Source: MPNP01 sp026710155
GTDB taxonomy: Bacteria; Pseudomonadota; Alphaproteobacteria; Rhodobacterales; Rhodobacteraceae
NCBI GenBank assembly: GCA_965200885.1
Contig: OZ241737.1
Coordinates: forward strand, 1,922,001 to 1,986,000
DNA: 64,000 nt
Direction of reading: 5' to 3'
Shown here: positions 44,920-55,751 of the stretch, in pieces
How positions within the stretch are numbered: the stretch's first letter is position 1
Layout: each line of letters starts with the position of its first letter
The notes under the pieces: generated by a model
Database searches by the model: none
What the model saw: only the letters and a program-made list of their open reading frames with translations
Told to the model about the DNA's origin: nothing
Program-made: the position numbers and the translations under genes

Positions 44920-47364
44920 TCAGGATTTCAAACGGCTATGGGTAGGATCGTACAAGCCATTGCCACCCTGTACGACTGCAGGATACATTTCACCGAATAC
45001 ATCAACCATTAGTTCAGTTCCTGGTTTGACCAGATCAGCTCTCAAAATTGCCAATGCGATATTCTTTTTTACCCTGTAGCCCCAGGAACCGGAAGTCGTT
45101 TCTCCAACCATTGCACCATCATGCCACAATGTTGACATATAGGGTGTATCATATTCATCCTGTTCTATTGTCAATACCGCAAAGCGTTTTTTGCTGCCAG
45201 ACTGTCTTTCTATCAGTAGGGCCTTTTTCCCGGGGAATTCCTGGGACTTGTCAAACTTGACAAATCGATCAAGGGAACTTTCAAGGAGTGAATAATCCGT
45301 TGAGAGGTCACCCTTCCAGGCTCGGAAACCCTTTTCTATCCTGAGTGAATTCAGGGCATACATTCCAAAAGGTTTTACCTTTTCTTCACACAGGGTATCA
45401 TAGATATCGGGAACATGATCATTTCGGGAATGGATTTCCCAGCCCAATTCGCCTGCAAAGCTGACACGAACCAAGGTTACGGGCTTTCCGACAACTTCGG
45501 CAGTTTGGTGGCTTAACCAGGGCAGGCTTAAATCCGCATTCGAAATTTTATGAAACACCTCTTTGGATTTGGGGCCGGAAACCACCAAGGTGGAAAATTG
45601 ATCAGTAACATCTGCAAGTTTCAGATTTGAAGGCAAATCCATTTTCAGAACCTCATAATCATGCCATTGTGCTGTGGCGGCGGTAATGAGGGTAAAAGAG
45701 TTTTCGCCATGTCTCAAGATTGACATTTCAGTTAAAACCCGACCTTTGTTCGTAGGAAAATACCCCAGATTCATTCGTCCAATTTTCGGTAAACTTCCAG
45801 CAATCCTGGTTGCCAACCATTCTGATGCACCATCTCCGTTCAGATTGAATCTAGCAAATCCCGGCAAATCCAAAACACCCACAGATTCATGAACAGCTTC
45901 GCATTCCTGCCTTATCCTTGGTTCCCAAGGCCCTTTTCTGTACCAGGTCAAGGTTGCTTCTTCGGTTTTATCATCTTCAGGATGGGCAAACCAATTCGCA
46001 CGTTCCCACCCATTGTATACCCCCATCTGTCCGCCAAGGGCAACTATCTTGTCATGGATTGGTGATAATTTTTTATTTCTGGCAGACGGCCATTCATGGT
46101 ATGGAAAATGGATGGCATACTCGTTTCCATAAACTTCCCTCGCCTTGGCTTCGCAATAACTTTGATCTGTATAATCCGTGTATCTACGGGGATCACAGGA
46201 CCACATATCCCATTCTGTCTGTCCTTCTGCAATCCATTCTGCCAAGACTTTTCCGGCACCGCCAGCCTGTGCAATTCCAAAGGTAAATACACAACATTCG
46301 AAGGCATTGCGTACACCAGGCATGGGGCCAATCAATGGATTGCCGTCCGGAGCATAGGGAATGGGACCATTGATTACATTCTGTATTCCGGCTTTACCAA
46401 GTAATGGAACCCTGTTGCAGGCATCCTCGATATAGAATTCCAGACGTTCGGTATCACTTTCAAAAAGCTGGAAGGAGAAATCATCAGGCATGGGAGCGCT
46501 TTCCAAATTCCAATGTGTTAAACAATTCCTTTCATATGGTCCAAGATTCAATCCATTTTTTTCTTGGCGAAGGTAATAGGAGATATCCACATCCCGCAAC
46601 AATGGCAGTTTTTTTCCTTCCTGCTTTGTCCACTCTTTCAACTCGGGTATTTCCTCGGTTAGGATATACTGATGACTCATGGTCGCCATCGGAACCTTGC
46701 GTCCTCCAAAGGGAAGAAAATAGTCTCCGACCCTTTTTGAATAATACCCGGCCGAATTAACGACAATTTCACACCTGATGTTTCCCTCAGGGGTATGGAC
46801 AATCCACTCATTGTTTTCCCTGGAAATAAATGTCACTTCAGTATTCTGGAATATCTTTGCACCCAGGTTTCTTGCTCCCTTGGCCATAGCCTGGGTCAAT
46901 TGAGCCGGATCAATATCCCCGTCATTGGGGTCGTACAAGGCGCCAATCAAGTCGTGGGTTTCAATAAATGGATATAGTTCCTTGATTTCATCAAGATCAA
47001 GAATGGATAGGTTGAGGCCCTGGTATTTTCCCATTCCCACGGCACGATGGAATTCCTTCAGGCGATTTTTAGTATGAGCCAGTCTTATCGAACCTGTAAC
47101 ATGGTAATTCATGGGATAATCCACTTTAGTACCCAAGATTCTGTAAAGTTCTGCGGAATAGCGCTGAAGATTCATGATTGACCAACTACCTGAAAAGGTG
47201 GGAACATTACCTGCTGCATGCCAGGTTGAACCAGCCGTCAGTTGATTTTTTTCAAGCAGAAGGGCATCATTCCAGCCCCTTTTGCACAAATGGTACAATG
47301 CCGATGTTCCAACGGCACCTCCACCGATAATAATTACCCGTGCTGCGGTAGGTAGTTCAGGCAT
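44920..47364 (-). CDS. FAD-dependent dimethylglycine/sarcosine dehydrogenase-type protein (2)
   Basis: 814 residues, same architecture as the next gene. FAD fold (VIIIGGGAVGTSALYHLCKRG, LLEKNQLTAGSTWHAAGNVPTF), a central FAO-like region (NGPIPYAPDGNPLIGPMPG), then a GcvT-like half (VSFAGELGWEIHSRND, ALNSLRIEKGFRAWKGDLS). The two proteins are clearly diverged, so they probably act on different methylated amines rather than being recent duplicates. First gene of the operon. Confidence 0.88.
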   Translation of the reverse strand: MPELPTAARVIIIGGGAVGTSALYHLCKRGWNDALLLEKNQLTAGSTWHAAGNVPTFSGSWSIMNLQRYSAELYRILGTKVDYPMNYHVTGSIRLAHTKNRLKEFHRAVGMGKYQGLNLSILDLDEIKELYPFIETHDLIGALYDPNDGDIDPAQLTQAMAKGARNLGAKIFQNTEVTFISRENNEWIVHTPEGNIRCEIVVNSAGYYSKRVGDYFLPFGGRKVPMATMSHQYILTEEIPELKEWTKQEGKKLPLLRDVDISYYLRQEKNGLNLGPYERNCLTHWNLESAPMPDDFSFQLFESDTERLEFYIEDACNRVPLLGKAGIQNVINGPIPYAPDGNPLIGPMPGVRNAFECCVFTFGIAQAGGAGKVLAEWIAEGQTEWDMWSCDPRRYTDYTDQSYCEAKAREVYGNEYAIHFPYHEWPSARNKKLSPIHDKIVALGGQMGVYNGWERANWFAHPEDDKTEEATLTWYRKGPWEPRIRQECEAVHESVGVLDLPGFARFNLNGDGASEWLATRIAGSLPKIGRMNLGYFPTNKGRVLTEMSILRHGENSFTLITAATAQWHDYEVLKMDLPSNLKLADVTDQFSTLVVSGPKSKEVFHKISNADLSLPWLSHQTAEVVGKPVTLVRVSFAGELGWEIHSRNDHVPDIYDTLCEEKVKPFGMYALNSLRIEKGFRAWKGDLSTDYSLLESSLDRFVKFDKSQEFPGKKALLIERQSGSKKRFAVLTIEQDEYDTPYMSTLWHDGAMVGETTSGSWGYRVKKNIALAILRADLVKPGTELMVDVFGEMYPAVVQGGNGLYDPTHSRLKS

Positions 47365-47478
47365 ATTCCTTCCCTCAAGAAATCAACAGATATAATGATC
47401 AACTAATTGGATTGAATAGCAATTAATTTTTGTGACTCCAAAAGCAATCACTAGTTTGCCGCAATTTCCACCAAGTAA

Positions 47479-47529
47479 TTGCTTCATAAATGAGGCAACA
47501 AGTCAGTAATTGATCTATTAATGAAGCAA
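47479..47529 (-). promoter_or_regulatory. Possible paired operator upstream of the dehydrogenase operon
   Basis: TTGCTTCATAAATGAGGCAA (47479-47498) is a near-perfect dyad with one mismatch. A related site (47510-47529) ends in ATGAAGCAA. Centres are 31 bp apart, about three helical turns, as for a cooperatively binding repressor. About 115 bp upstream of the first gene. Confidence 0.35.
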
Positions 47530-48125
47530 ATCAATTAAAACCTACTTGCAAGCAAATCTGGTATCTCACCATCATTGAATTGATTGATGGCGACTCCAAC
47601 TTTATCCGCGTATCCTCTATCCTGAACCACCTGTTCATCAACCTGGTTTCCCATTTGAGATACCTCTCCCACACCCCGATTTCCTTGATCACCTTTTCCA
47701 GGGAGGGGCGGCCCCCTCCCCGGGGAATATTCTATCCTGAATGCCTGCCTTCAACCAGAACGATTGCCGCTGCCGAAAAAAGGCAAGGCTGTTGGTCAAG
47801 TTGAATTGGTGAATTGACTGCAAAAAATTGCAAAGAACGAAAGAATGATGGTGGTTTGCAATTGATCTGCTTCAATGATGATTGGGAATATGTGTCTTGT
47901 TCAAGCCCGAATCAAATAGCAGCTTAAATATCGAGCAGCAAAACAGTTTTAGAATCAACCAAATCCCCAAGCTGTTCTGAATGGGGATTTGAATGGATTC
48001 GAGGCTTCCGTATTGGCACAAAATGCCGCTGGATCTTCAAGATAATCAACCGATTGGAATTTCTCTCAATCAAGGATTGTCCAGTACTGAAATGACCCAG
48101 CGGGAAAACTCAAGTATTCAAGCTA
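47530..48125. other. Intergenic region between dehydrogenase operon and bactofilin
   Basis: Mostly AT-rich, with one GC-rich patch (47700-47725). The minus strand between 47540 and 47700 has short open frames (for example ending GEIPDLLASRF) that could be a gene remnant. No convincing start or family. Confidence 0.4.
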
Positions 48126-48680
48126 TCAAAACTTGCCTGCCAGTGGTTTTTGCAAGGGGGCAGGAGTTTTTGACGAATTGGTAGGAGCAGGCTTTTTGGT
48201 TTCGCTGTTAATTTCCTTTTTACCAGAAAACCCGAGCGGCTCTTCGGTTCGTTTTACCGTTCCCTCGAAAATCGCACCCGCCTCGATTGCAATTGAACCA
48301 TGAATGATATCACCCTGTACCCGGGCAGACTTGTTCAAACGAATTTTCGAACCGCGAATTTCGCCCTTGACGAATCCTTCCAGGATAGCCTCTTCAGCCC
48401 TGATATGACCTTCAATATCTGCTGATTCCCGGACCGTTAGTACTCGGGCGGAAATATCACCCTCCACCTTACCTTCAATGAGAATATCATGTTGTGTCTG
48501 CAGATTCCCGGAGATCTTGAGATCCTTTGATATGACTGAAGGGCTTTTTGAAGTTCGAGACTGGGAAACCGGTCCCGAAGGGGGTGGTCTTTGAATAGAA
48601 CTAATCTCTGGCATGCTTTCATTCTCCTTTCGTTGGTTTTTGACAGGTGCTTGACTTTTTTCTTTATTAGATGCAAACAT
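48126..48680 (-). CDS. Bactofilin
   Basis: 184 residues. A bactofilin core (ISKDLKISGNLQTQHDILIEG, VEGDISARVLTVRESADIEGHIRAEEAILEG, VKGEIRGSKIRLNKSARVQGDI) forms the right-handed beta-helix that polymerises. It is framed by flexible Pro-rich ends. Bactofilins scaffold peptidoglycan enzymes at set places in the cell. The M23 peptidase gene lies 3 bp upstream, a well-known pairing. Confidence 0.93.
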   Translation of the reverse strand: MFASNKEKSQAPVKNQRKENESMPEISSIQRPPPSGPVSQSRTSKSPSVISKDLKISGNLQTQHDILIEGKVEGDISARVLTVRESADIEGHIRAEEAILEGFVKGEIRGSKIRLNKSARVQGDIIHGSIAIEAGAIFEGTVKRTEEPLGFSGKKEINSETKKPAPTNSSKTPAPLQKPLAGKF

Positions 48681-48683
48681 TTT

Positions 48684-49910
48684 TTATACTTCCATGAATA
48701 TAAGGGGATTTAACGCCTTTTCATAGCGTGTTATTTCATAATGCAAATGAGGTCCGGTGGAAATACCGGTCGAGCCAACTGTACCAATTTTATCATCATG
48801 GGCAACAAACTCACCGTTCTTTACATTGATGCTATTTAAATGGGCATAAATTGTTCGCAATCCAGAGATGTGACGAATAATAATTGTTTTTCCAAAACCA
48901 CCATTGGTGCCCACAAATTCCACAATGCCGTTGCCAGTGGCATATACGGGTGTTCCAATCTTGGCGCCAAAATCTATTCCATTATGCATTTTTACTATAC
49001 CCGATACCGGATGCCTGCGCATTCCAAATCTTGAAGTCGTGCGCAAGGTACCTTTCAAGGGTTTGCCGAATGGCAGTGAATGATACCCCGTATTCAAAAT
49101 ATTCATGTATTCCAAAGACGCTTCAAGTTGGATTGCGTTGCCAGATAATGTTGAACCGGATAAACTTTCCGAGGTTTTCAGCTCCAAATCTCCTTGCAGG
49201 GATTGATCTTGATTGCGAAACAGCGTTCTGAGCTCATCCTGAATTCTGGCAGGTGATACATTCACCCGGCTCAACACATCTTCGATTCCGTTGGTTGCCT
49301 TAGCAATATTGAGTGAAAGGTCATTCAAAAGCCTTGCCATTCGCTGACTGTTTGCATCAAGCAGGTTTTGACCCTTTTGAACTTTGTTCTCGAGAACTGT
49401 TATTCTATACTGAGATTTCCTTAAATTTTCTGTGCTATCGGAAAGAACTCTGGACAGGGTGGAAACAAGGTCAGAATCATTTGATCCAGCAATGATACCC
49501 GATGAATTTGCATTGCCGGGATTTGAGGATTCAACACCCAATTCGGCAATCTCCTTCCTAAGCAGATTCAATTCCTGTTCCTGTTGATATACAAGATCAA
49601 TCGCTTTTTGGGTTTGGCTGATCAATGCCTTGTTTTCAACAATAAGGCTGTCGCGCTCCCTGAGCAGAGTTACCAGATTGCTGTTCAAATTGTCATTGGA
49701 AATGATTTGATAATTACCGCCTTGATATTTGTTGTTTACAACCAGAAAGGAGGCAATTACCGCCCACAAAAAAATGATTGCTGTCAGGGTAACCAGCAAA
49801 AACCTGGCCTTGGAACCAAGAAATATATACTTGGTATCACCCCCTGATTGAATGGAAACAATCCAATCACCCATCTGCACAAAAGATAATTTATTTGGGA
49901 TATCCTGCAC
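48684..49910 (-). CDS. M23-family peptidoglycan endopeptidase, membrane-anchored
   Basis: 408 residues. One N-terminal membrane segment (FLLVTLTAIIFLWAVIASFLVV), a periplasmic coiled coil, then a LytM/M23 domain. Zinc ligands appear in MHNGIDFGAKIGTPVYA (HxxxD) and GPHLHYEI (HxH). It would cut peptide cross-links, probably guided by the bactofilin. Confidence 0.92.
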   Translation of the reverse strand: MQDIPNKLSFVQMGDWIVSIQSGGDTKYIFLGSKARFLLVTLTAIIFLWAVIASFLVVNNKYQGGNYQIISNDNLNSNLVTLLRERDSLIVENKALISQTQKAIDLVYQQEQELNLLRKEIAELGVESSNPGNANSSGIIAGSNDSDLVSTLSRVLSDSTENLRKSQYRITVLENKVQKGQNLLDANSQRMARLLNDLSLNIAKATNGIEDVLSRVNVSPARIQDELRTLFRNQDQSLQGDLELKTSESLSGSTLSGNAIQLEASLEYMNILNTGYHSLPFGKPLKGTLRTTSRFGMRRHPVSGIVKMHNGIDFGAKIGTPVYATGNGIVEFVGTNGGFGKTIIIRHISGLRTIYAHLNSINVKNGEFVAHDDKIGTVGSTGISTGPHLHYEITRYEKALNPLIFMEV

Positions 49911-50115
49911 CGTCCTGCTACTTCTGACTGTATAAATCTTATAGTTTTTATGTTATCCTAATCTAGTAAAAGAAATTGTCAATTGGAAATAACAATCTCG
50001 AAACTAAATCAAGAGATAGGTTTATTTCATTGGTAGTTTGCAGGCGCTCCAAATAACTTCTTAGGAGTAGTTTCATTCGATTGCACGGGCTTGCAGTAGT
50101 AAATACGAAATAATT

Positions 50116-53100
50116 GTGAACTTTCTTGACATAAAAACATTATTTTCCAAGTCACTCGTTCGACGGATTTTCATTGGTGTGATGGGTTCATGCCTTGCTG
50201 CGTTTGTATGGTTGATCGTTGGTCCAATTCCCATTCCCAAATTTTTCGAAAACATTGTTATCGAGAGGACAATTGAGATTGCCAACATTGAGGATGTGGA
50301 AATCAGTGATTCCAAAATATCACTGGATATTGCCAGATTTCGTCCTGAAATACATTTTAAAGAAGCAGAAATCCAGTTAATTCAGGGAAACAACAAGGTA
50401 AAACTTACCGATGGTGAGATTTCATTCAGTTTGATATCCTTGATCAGAGGTTCGTTTGTTCCGACAACCATCACTGGCAATGAAATTACCATTGCCATTT
50501 CCCCAGGTGAGTTGGGATTGCCTTCCGTTGATGGGGAAACCGGTGATTCCCTAACTGATTTAGAACCGTTATCAAAAATCATTGAATTTCTTGAATCACT
50601 TCAAATTAACACTCTGGAATTGATTGAATTCAAAAAAATCATCATTCCATATGTATCGCAGGCTGAGCAAGCAGAATTTACCTTTGAGGGGCTGTTTCAA
50701 CTGATCAGTAATGAATCCGGCTTTGATGGAAATTATTACTATCCTGACGAATCGGAAGAAGCCAAGGTCAAGTTGGTCCTTAAGCGATACTTAAACAATC
50801 AGGATATTTCATACAGGCTAAATATTGCTGGAGATGCAGGCATTTTGAATGATCTTATCAACACCGGAAAATATGAACCTGAAATTAATGAAAGGAAGGA
50901 TTTCGGAACCGTACTTTTGGAACTCAAAACCCATCAGCCCTACGAAACAATAGAGGGATCATTCAATATCCTGGATACCAATTTTGAAATGGCAAACTTT
51001 TTCACTCCCTTGCATGTAGGTAGCATGAATATTCAATTCCAATACCTGCTTGACCAGAGTATGATTAATTTGGAGACCATATATCTGCGGTCAAATTTGT
51101 TTACTTCCAGTGGTGATGGAACAATAAACCTAAAATTTCTGAATGAGGGTATAGACATTAATGGCAAAACTGCACTTGAGACCATTTTAGCCGACAGGAT
51201 AGGTGTAAGTGAAGGAATAGACCATTCGGGGAAGGTTTCTTTTGCATTTCTGATACCCTTTGACGGAAAGTCGGGAAGTTATAACATTGAGACGGAATTC
51301 ACAGGCTTTACTTCTGGCTCTGAGGAAAATTCATTAATCGCCTATCTGTTGCAGGAAAATAGCAAGTTTACCGGAAATTTATCTGGGGAGTTGAGTTCAC
51401 AAAGATCCGTCAACTCGTTGAAGGGGCATTTTAGTTGGATTAATGACCCGGACATTCCTGTCAATGATACCACAAGATCCAGTATCGACATACCCGTGAG
51501 GTATGATGAACAAATCGATAGTTTTATTGCCGAGGGAATTAATGTATCAATTGCAGAATTATCCCTGAATATAGATGGCAAGCTTGTACTGGAGCAGTCT
51601 GGTGGTGATACCAGCCCATCATATTATGGTGAATTTGATTTACACGAAAAATCACAGGTTAATCCCGTGCTCAAAAAGATTGGAAACATAGGGATAAATG
51701 GAAATCTTGAATCCGAGGGTTTGAATTTTTCATACAATCTGGCCCTGGACCGGGGTGACGCTTCAATTTGGGACAGAAATTCACCTGCGTTTTCCTCCAG
51801 GGGAAACATCAATCTAAATACCGCTTCCGATGATGGAATAGGGATTGGTGGTTCGATCGAAATGACCTTGGGCGACTCCAATCGAAATAATGATCTTCAA
51901 GTTAATTTTGCAGGTGAACTGCAACGACAGGAAATCAACCTTGAAGAATTGGTTATGAAATTGGATCCAATCTCCATGAGTGCCTCCGGCAAGATGGAAA
52001 TCACCAATGATGAAAGTTCATCTCCATTTTCCGGTCATTTCAACGTCAGGCAAATTGATTTCCTGGGTTCGGAACAACAACTGACCTTTGGTTCGGCTGA
52101 TGATATCAAGTTGCAGTTATCGTTGGATGATGAAAAGATTTATGGTGAAATTACCGCGCCTCAAAAACTGCTTTCAACACTTTACAGTTTGCAGGCTCAT
52201 GAAGTTCCCGGATTGTTTCAGCAGAAAAATGGCGAGGGGCGAATTTCTCTCAAGGCAGGGTATAACTGGATTACTTCTGAAATAGGAGGTGAAATCAGGG
52301 GTTCATCACTTGTATTACCTGTTGACAGCAATAACCTTCATGTCAACAATCTGTTTCTGTCCTTTACCTATCCTCTGGGTACAGGGCAAAACATTATCAA
52401 AATTGATGAATTGTCTGCGGATTCCAAGCATTTTTCAATTTTGGCAAATGGAAATCTATATGCTGAATCATTCTATTTCCATCCCCAATTGGTTGGCAAC
52501 ATTGTTCTGGAAAAGGGAACTTTGAAGAAAAGCCAGATATTTGAGGAAACACTGGATAACATTACAGGAAGTTTTGATTTGCAGCTTGACTTGGAAAAAA
52601 GGCAACTGAAGATAGCTAGAGCCCATTTCAAGGAAGCGGTAACACAGATTTGGGGCGAGGGTGATTTTACTCTTGATAATCAGGAAAAACTTGGAACCAT
52701 CCAGTTTTGGTCAAGAAATCTGGGTAAGAATGAACTGATCGGGTTCTGGCCATTGGATTTTGTGGCAAAGACCAGAACCTGGTTGAAAACAAACATTCAT
52801 TCCGGAGAAATCAATGATTTGACAGGTGGACTGACCTTGTTTCGCAATGAAAGGCCTCGACTGGAAGTCACCTACACCTTTTCCGATGTTGATTTTACCT
52901 ATCTGAAAGGATTTCCTCCGATTGTAAATGGGAGCGGTTATGCTACCCTGACCGAAAATGACCTGTCCCTTCAAATGGAAGAGGGGTATACCGAAGCATT
53001 TGAAAATGGCACATTGACACTTGATGGCAGCAGTTTTTATATACCCAAGATAACCAACAACAAAATCCCTTCGGAGGTTCACCTGAAGGTAGATGGCAAG

Positions 53101-54675
53101 ATCTACCCTCTGTTTGTATTACTTGATCTGCCTCCCTTCAATTTCATTGCCAAGGCAAATCTGACTCCGGTCTTTGTCAGCGGTGATGCCAAGGGCGAGA
53201 TTAGAATTAGATTTCCCCTCATCGGTAAAATACCCCTGGATAAAATTACTTTCGAGGGTGCTGGTGAGTTCAATAACTTTGAAACCATCGGTTTGTTTTA
53301 TGGAAAGTCCTTTCAATCCGACAGATTAAAAATAGATTTCGATGAAAAGGGGTTGGTTATCGAGGGGGGTGGAAAATTTGGCAATTTGCCGATTCAAACG
53401 ACCATGATTCAAAATTTTGAACAAGGGGTAACCGAACGTCTGAATATTAACGGTTTCTTTGAGATTTCCGACCTTCTCTTTGAGGAGTTCAATGTGGATT
53501 TTTTACCGGAGATAGTTTCCGGTTCAAGCAGGGTGGATTTCAACATGAGGTTTCCCCAGGATGCACCAGCGGTAATGACTGTTGAATCAGACCTTTATGG
53601 TACAAGTGTGGATATTCCGGTAATTGATTGGCAAAAATCCTCGGAAGAAATGGGCAGGATGGAAATAGGTGTCAGAATCACCAACCCCCTTGATTTGTAT
53701 TCATTTGAAATTTCAGCCAAGGGGCTGGATGCAGCAGGAAGACTTAACCTCACACAGGATGGAGGTTTCGAATCATTTTATTTCGACCGGGTTGAATTGG
53801 AGAATTTCTATTCCGGGGAACTGAATATTTCGTTGACTGAAAATGGTAATTTACAAATTGAAATACCAGGCACCATAGAATTGGTTGATTCCGAAATGCT
53901 GTCCCAATACGCTTCAGATGAGGATTCAGAACGCAGTTTCAGCATTTATTTGGGTGAGTTGAAAATTTCTTCCCGACTATCCATAACAGAAATCACAGGC
54001 ATGATTCAGAGGGATGGGGATTTAAGGGCAAATTTCAATGGTAAAATGAATGGTGGTGCCACCCTGAATGGTTGGCTGTTTGACCGGGAAGGATCCTGGA
54101 TGTTAAGAATTGCCTCCGACAATGCCGGACAGGTGGCACGTGATGCAAAAATTATCGAATCATTGGGTGGTGGTAAAATCTGGGTGGATATAAGCCCCGG
54201 TGAGGAAGCGGATGAATTCCAGGGAACAATCATAATAAGTGATATAACAATACCCCCGTTTTACGAATTGGGCACCGCCCCAGCGAATGGTGGTGATTCG
54301 CCAAATGAAGAGACAACGGAGATAAAAATGGACCAGATCAGGTCCGATTTCCTTGTTACCAGGGAAAAAATGGTTTTTAACGATGCTGCCGGTATTGGTA
54401 CACAGGTGGGATTTTCATTTTCGGGTGACTATTCCCTTGTGGATAAAACCATGAATTTTGAGGGTACGGTAGCACCCCTCAGGGTCATTACAACCCTGAT
54501 CAAGATCATCAATCCGATCAGTTTTCTGGTACCCCGGCGAATCTCCGGTGAGATTGGTACATTCGATTTTACTCTCAGGGGAACGCTATCCGAACCGGAT
54601 TTTAACATAGAGCCAACTTCCATAATCAATCCCGACAATTTAACTGGTTTCCTCTTTTTGAATATTGCACCCTAA
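50116..54675 (+). CDS. Giant AsmA-like (YhdP-type) envelope protein
   Basis: 1,519 residues from a GTG. An N-terminal membrane segment (FIGVMGSCLAAFVWLIVGPIP) is followed by a very long beta-rich periplasmic region. The C-terminal part has the AsmA-like/DUF3971 pattern (GEGDFTLDNQEKLGTIQFWS, KTNIHSGEINDLTGGLTLFR, and near the end FEGTVAPLRVITTLIKIINPISFLV). YhdP-type proteins help move phospholipid between inner and outer membranes. The normal length is 1,200-1,500. queA follows 14 bp later. Confidence 0.88.
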   Translation: MNFLDIKTLFSKSLVRRIFIGVMGSCLAAFVWLIVGPIPIPKFFENIVIERTIEIANIEDVEISDSKISLDIARFRPEIHFKEAEIQLIQGNNKVKLTDGEISFSLISLIRGSFVPTTITGNEITIAISPGELGLPSVDGETGDSLTDLEPLSKIIEFLESLQINTLELIEFKKIIIPYVSQAEQAEFTFEGLFQLISNESGFDGNYYYPDESEEAKVKLVLKRYLNNQDISYRLNIAGDAGILNDLINTGKYEPEINERKDFGTVLLELKTHQPYETIEGSFNILDTNFEMANFFTPLHVGSMNIQFQYLLDQSMINLETIYLRSNLFTSSGDGTINLKFLNEGIDINGKTALETILADRIGVSEGIDHSGKVSFAFLIPFDGKSGSYNIETEFTGFTSGSEENSLIAYLLQENSKFTGNLSGELSSQRSVNSLKGHFSWINDPDIPVNDTTRSSIDIPVRYDEQIDSFIAEGINVSIAELSLNIDGKLVLEQSGGDTSPSYYGEFDLHEKSQVNPVLKKIGNIGINGNLESEGLNFSYNLALDRGDASIWDRNSPAFSSRGNINLNTASDDGIGIGGSIEMTLGDSNRNNDLQVNFAGELQRQEINLEELVMKLDPISMSASGKMEITNDESSSPFSGHFNVRQIDFLGSEQQLTFGSADDIKLQLSLDDEKIYGEITAPQKLLSTLYSLQAHEVPGLFQQKNGEGRISLKAGYNWITSEIGGEIRGSSLVLPVDSNNLHVNNLFLSFTYPLGTGQNIIKIDELSADSKHFSILANGNLYAESFYFHPQLVGNIVLEKGTLKKSQIFEETLDNITGSFDLQLDLEKRQLKIARAHFKEAVTQIWGEGDFTLDNQEKLGTIQFWSRNLGKNELIGFWPLDFVAKTRTWLKTNIHSGEINDLTGGLTLFRNERPRLEVTYTFSDVDFTYLKGFPPIVNGSGYATLTENDLSLQMEEGYTEAFENGTLTLDGSSFYIPKITNNKIPSEVHLKVDGKIYPLFVLLDLPPFNFIAKANLTPVFVSGDAKGEIRIRFPLIGKIPLDKITFEGAGEFNNFETIGLFYGKSFQSDRLKIDFDEKGLVIEGGGKFGNLPIQTTMIQNFEQGVTERLNINGFFEISDLLFEEFNVDFLPEIVSGSSRVDFNMRFPQDAPAVMTVESDLYGTSVDIPVIDWQKSSEEMGRMEIGVRITNPLDLYSFEISAKGLDAAGRLNLTQDGGFESFYFDRVELENFYSGELNISLTENGNLQIEIPGTIELVDSEMLSQYASDEDSERSFSIYLGELKISSRLSITEITGMIQRDGDLRANFNGKMNGGATLNGWLFDREGSWMLRIASDNAGQVARDAKIIESLGGGKIWVDISPGEEADEFQGTIIISDITIPPFYELGTAPANGGDSPNEETTEIKMDQIRSDFLVTREKMVFNDAAGIGTQVGFSFSGDYSLVDKTMNFEGTVAPLRVITTLIKIINPISFLVPRRISGEIGTFDFTLRGTLSEPDFNIEPTSIINPDNLTGFLFLNIAP

Positions 54676-54689
54676 ATCCTTTCAATAGC

Positions 54690-55751
54690 ATGGATCTGAA
54701 CTATTTTGATTACGACCTTCCTGCGCGCCTAATTGCACACAATCCTGTGAATCCACGAAGTTCCTCCCGGTTGCTCGTATCGCGCACGAATCGGATCGTT
54801 GATGCCGGTTTCATGGATCTACCCTCCTTTCTGAATGAAGGGGATCTGCTGGTTATTAACAATACCAAGGTTTTTCCAGCCTTGCTGGTCGGACATAAAA
54901 TGAAATCCGATCCCTTTTCTGCCGACACGGTTCCCGGAGCAAGAATTTCCCTTAACCTTGATTCACAAAACCGAAATGGAATCTGGTCATGTCTGGGAAA
55001 ACCAATGAAAAAATTGCGTGTTGATGATGTCGTTCGATTTGGCATGCACATTGAGGGAAAAATTATACGGATCGATGGCAGATGGTGTGAGGTTGAATTC
55101 AATCAACAAGGTGAAGATTTTTTCAGGGAAGTACAAGCAATAGGTCATACACCCCTTCCAGGTTACATAACTGCCAAGAGGCCTGAATTACCTGCTGATC
55201 AAACCGATTATCAATCCTATTTTGCTCGGCATGCCGGAGCTGTGGCTGCACCCACGGCATCACTGCATTTTGATGAAAAGATTGTTTCCAGGCTATTGCA
55301 GAAAGGCATCAAATTTACCGAATTAACACTTCACGTTGGCGCCGGGACCTTCCTGCCAATGACTTCGGATAGGATTTCGGATCATAAAATCCATGGTGAG
55401 TGGGGCAGTATTACGCAATCTGCAGTTGATGAGATTCTAACTGCCAAAAGAAAAAACAGGAGAGTAATTGCCGTAGGCACAACATCTCTCAGGTTGATTG
55501 AAACTGCTGCAAGGGAGGGTCGGATCGAAGCTTGGGAAGGTGTAACAGATCTGTATATTACTCCGGGATTTGCGTTTAAAGTTGCCGATGGATTATTGAC
55601 CAACTTTCATCTCCCAAAATCCTCCCTTCTGGTTCTCGTCGCCGCTTTTGTGGGTGGCAAGAAAATGAAGGAAATTTACCATCACGCACTTCACGAGGAG
55701 TATCGGTTCTTGTCATATGGCGACAGCTCCCTGCTTCTCAATTCATCCTAA
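54690..55751 (+). CDS. queA: tRNA preQ1(34) S-adenosylmethionine ribosyltransferase-isomerase
   Basis: 353 residues. It makes epoxyqueuosine from preQ1 in tRNA using SAM. Motifs: FDYDLPARLIAHNPVNPRSSSRLLV, GDLLVINNTKVFPA, HTPLPGYI, YFARHAGAVAAPTASLHFDE, HVGAGTF and TNFHLPKSSLLVLVAAFVGG. tgt, a common neighbour, is not adjacent. Confidence 0.97.
   Translation: MDLNYFDYDLPARLIAHNPVNPRSSSRLLVSRTNRIVDAGFMDLPSFLNEGDLLVINNTKVFPALLVGHKMKSDPFSADTVPGARISLNLDSQNRNGIWSCLGKPMKKLRVDDVVRFGMHIEGKIIRIDGRWCEVEFNQQGEDFFREVQAIGHTPLPGYITAKRPELPADQTDYQSYFARHAGAVAAPTASLHFDEKIVSRLLQKGIKFTELTLHVGAGTFLPMTSDRISDHKIHGEWGSITQSAVDEILTAKRKNRRVIAVGTTSLRLIETAAREGRIEAWEGVTDLYITPGFAFKVADGLLTNFHLPKSSLLVLVAAFVGGKKMKEIYHHALHEEYRFLSYGDSSLLLNSS

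Noticed and set aside
47580..47804. 74-residue plus-strand ORF
   Set aside because: No ribosome site or family; the composition looks like intergenic DNA.
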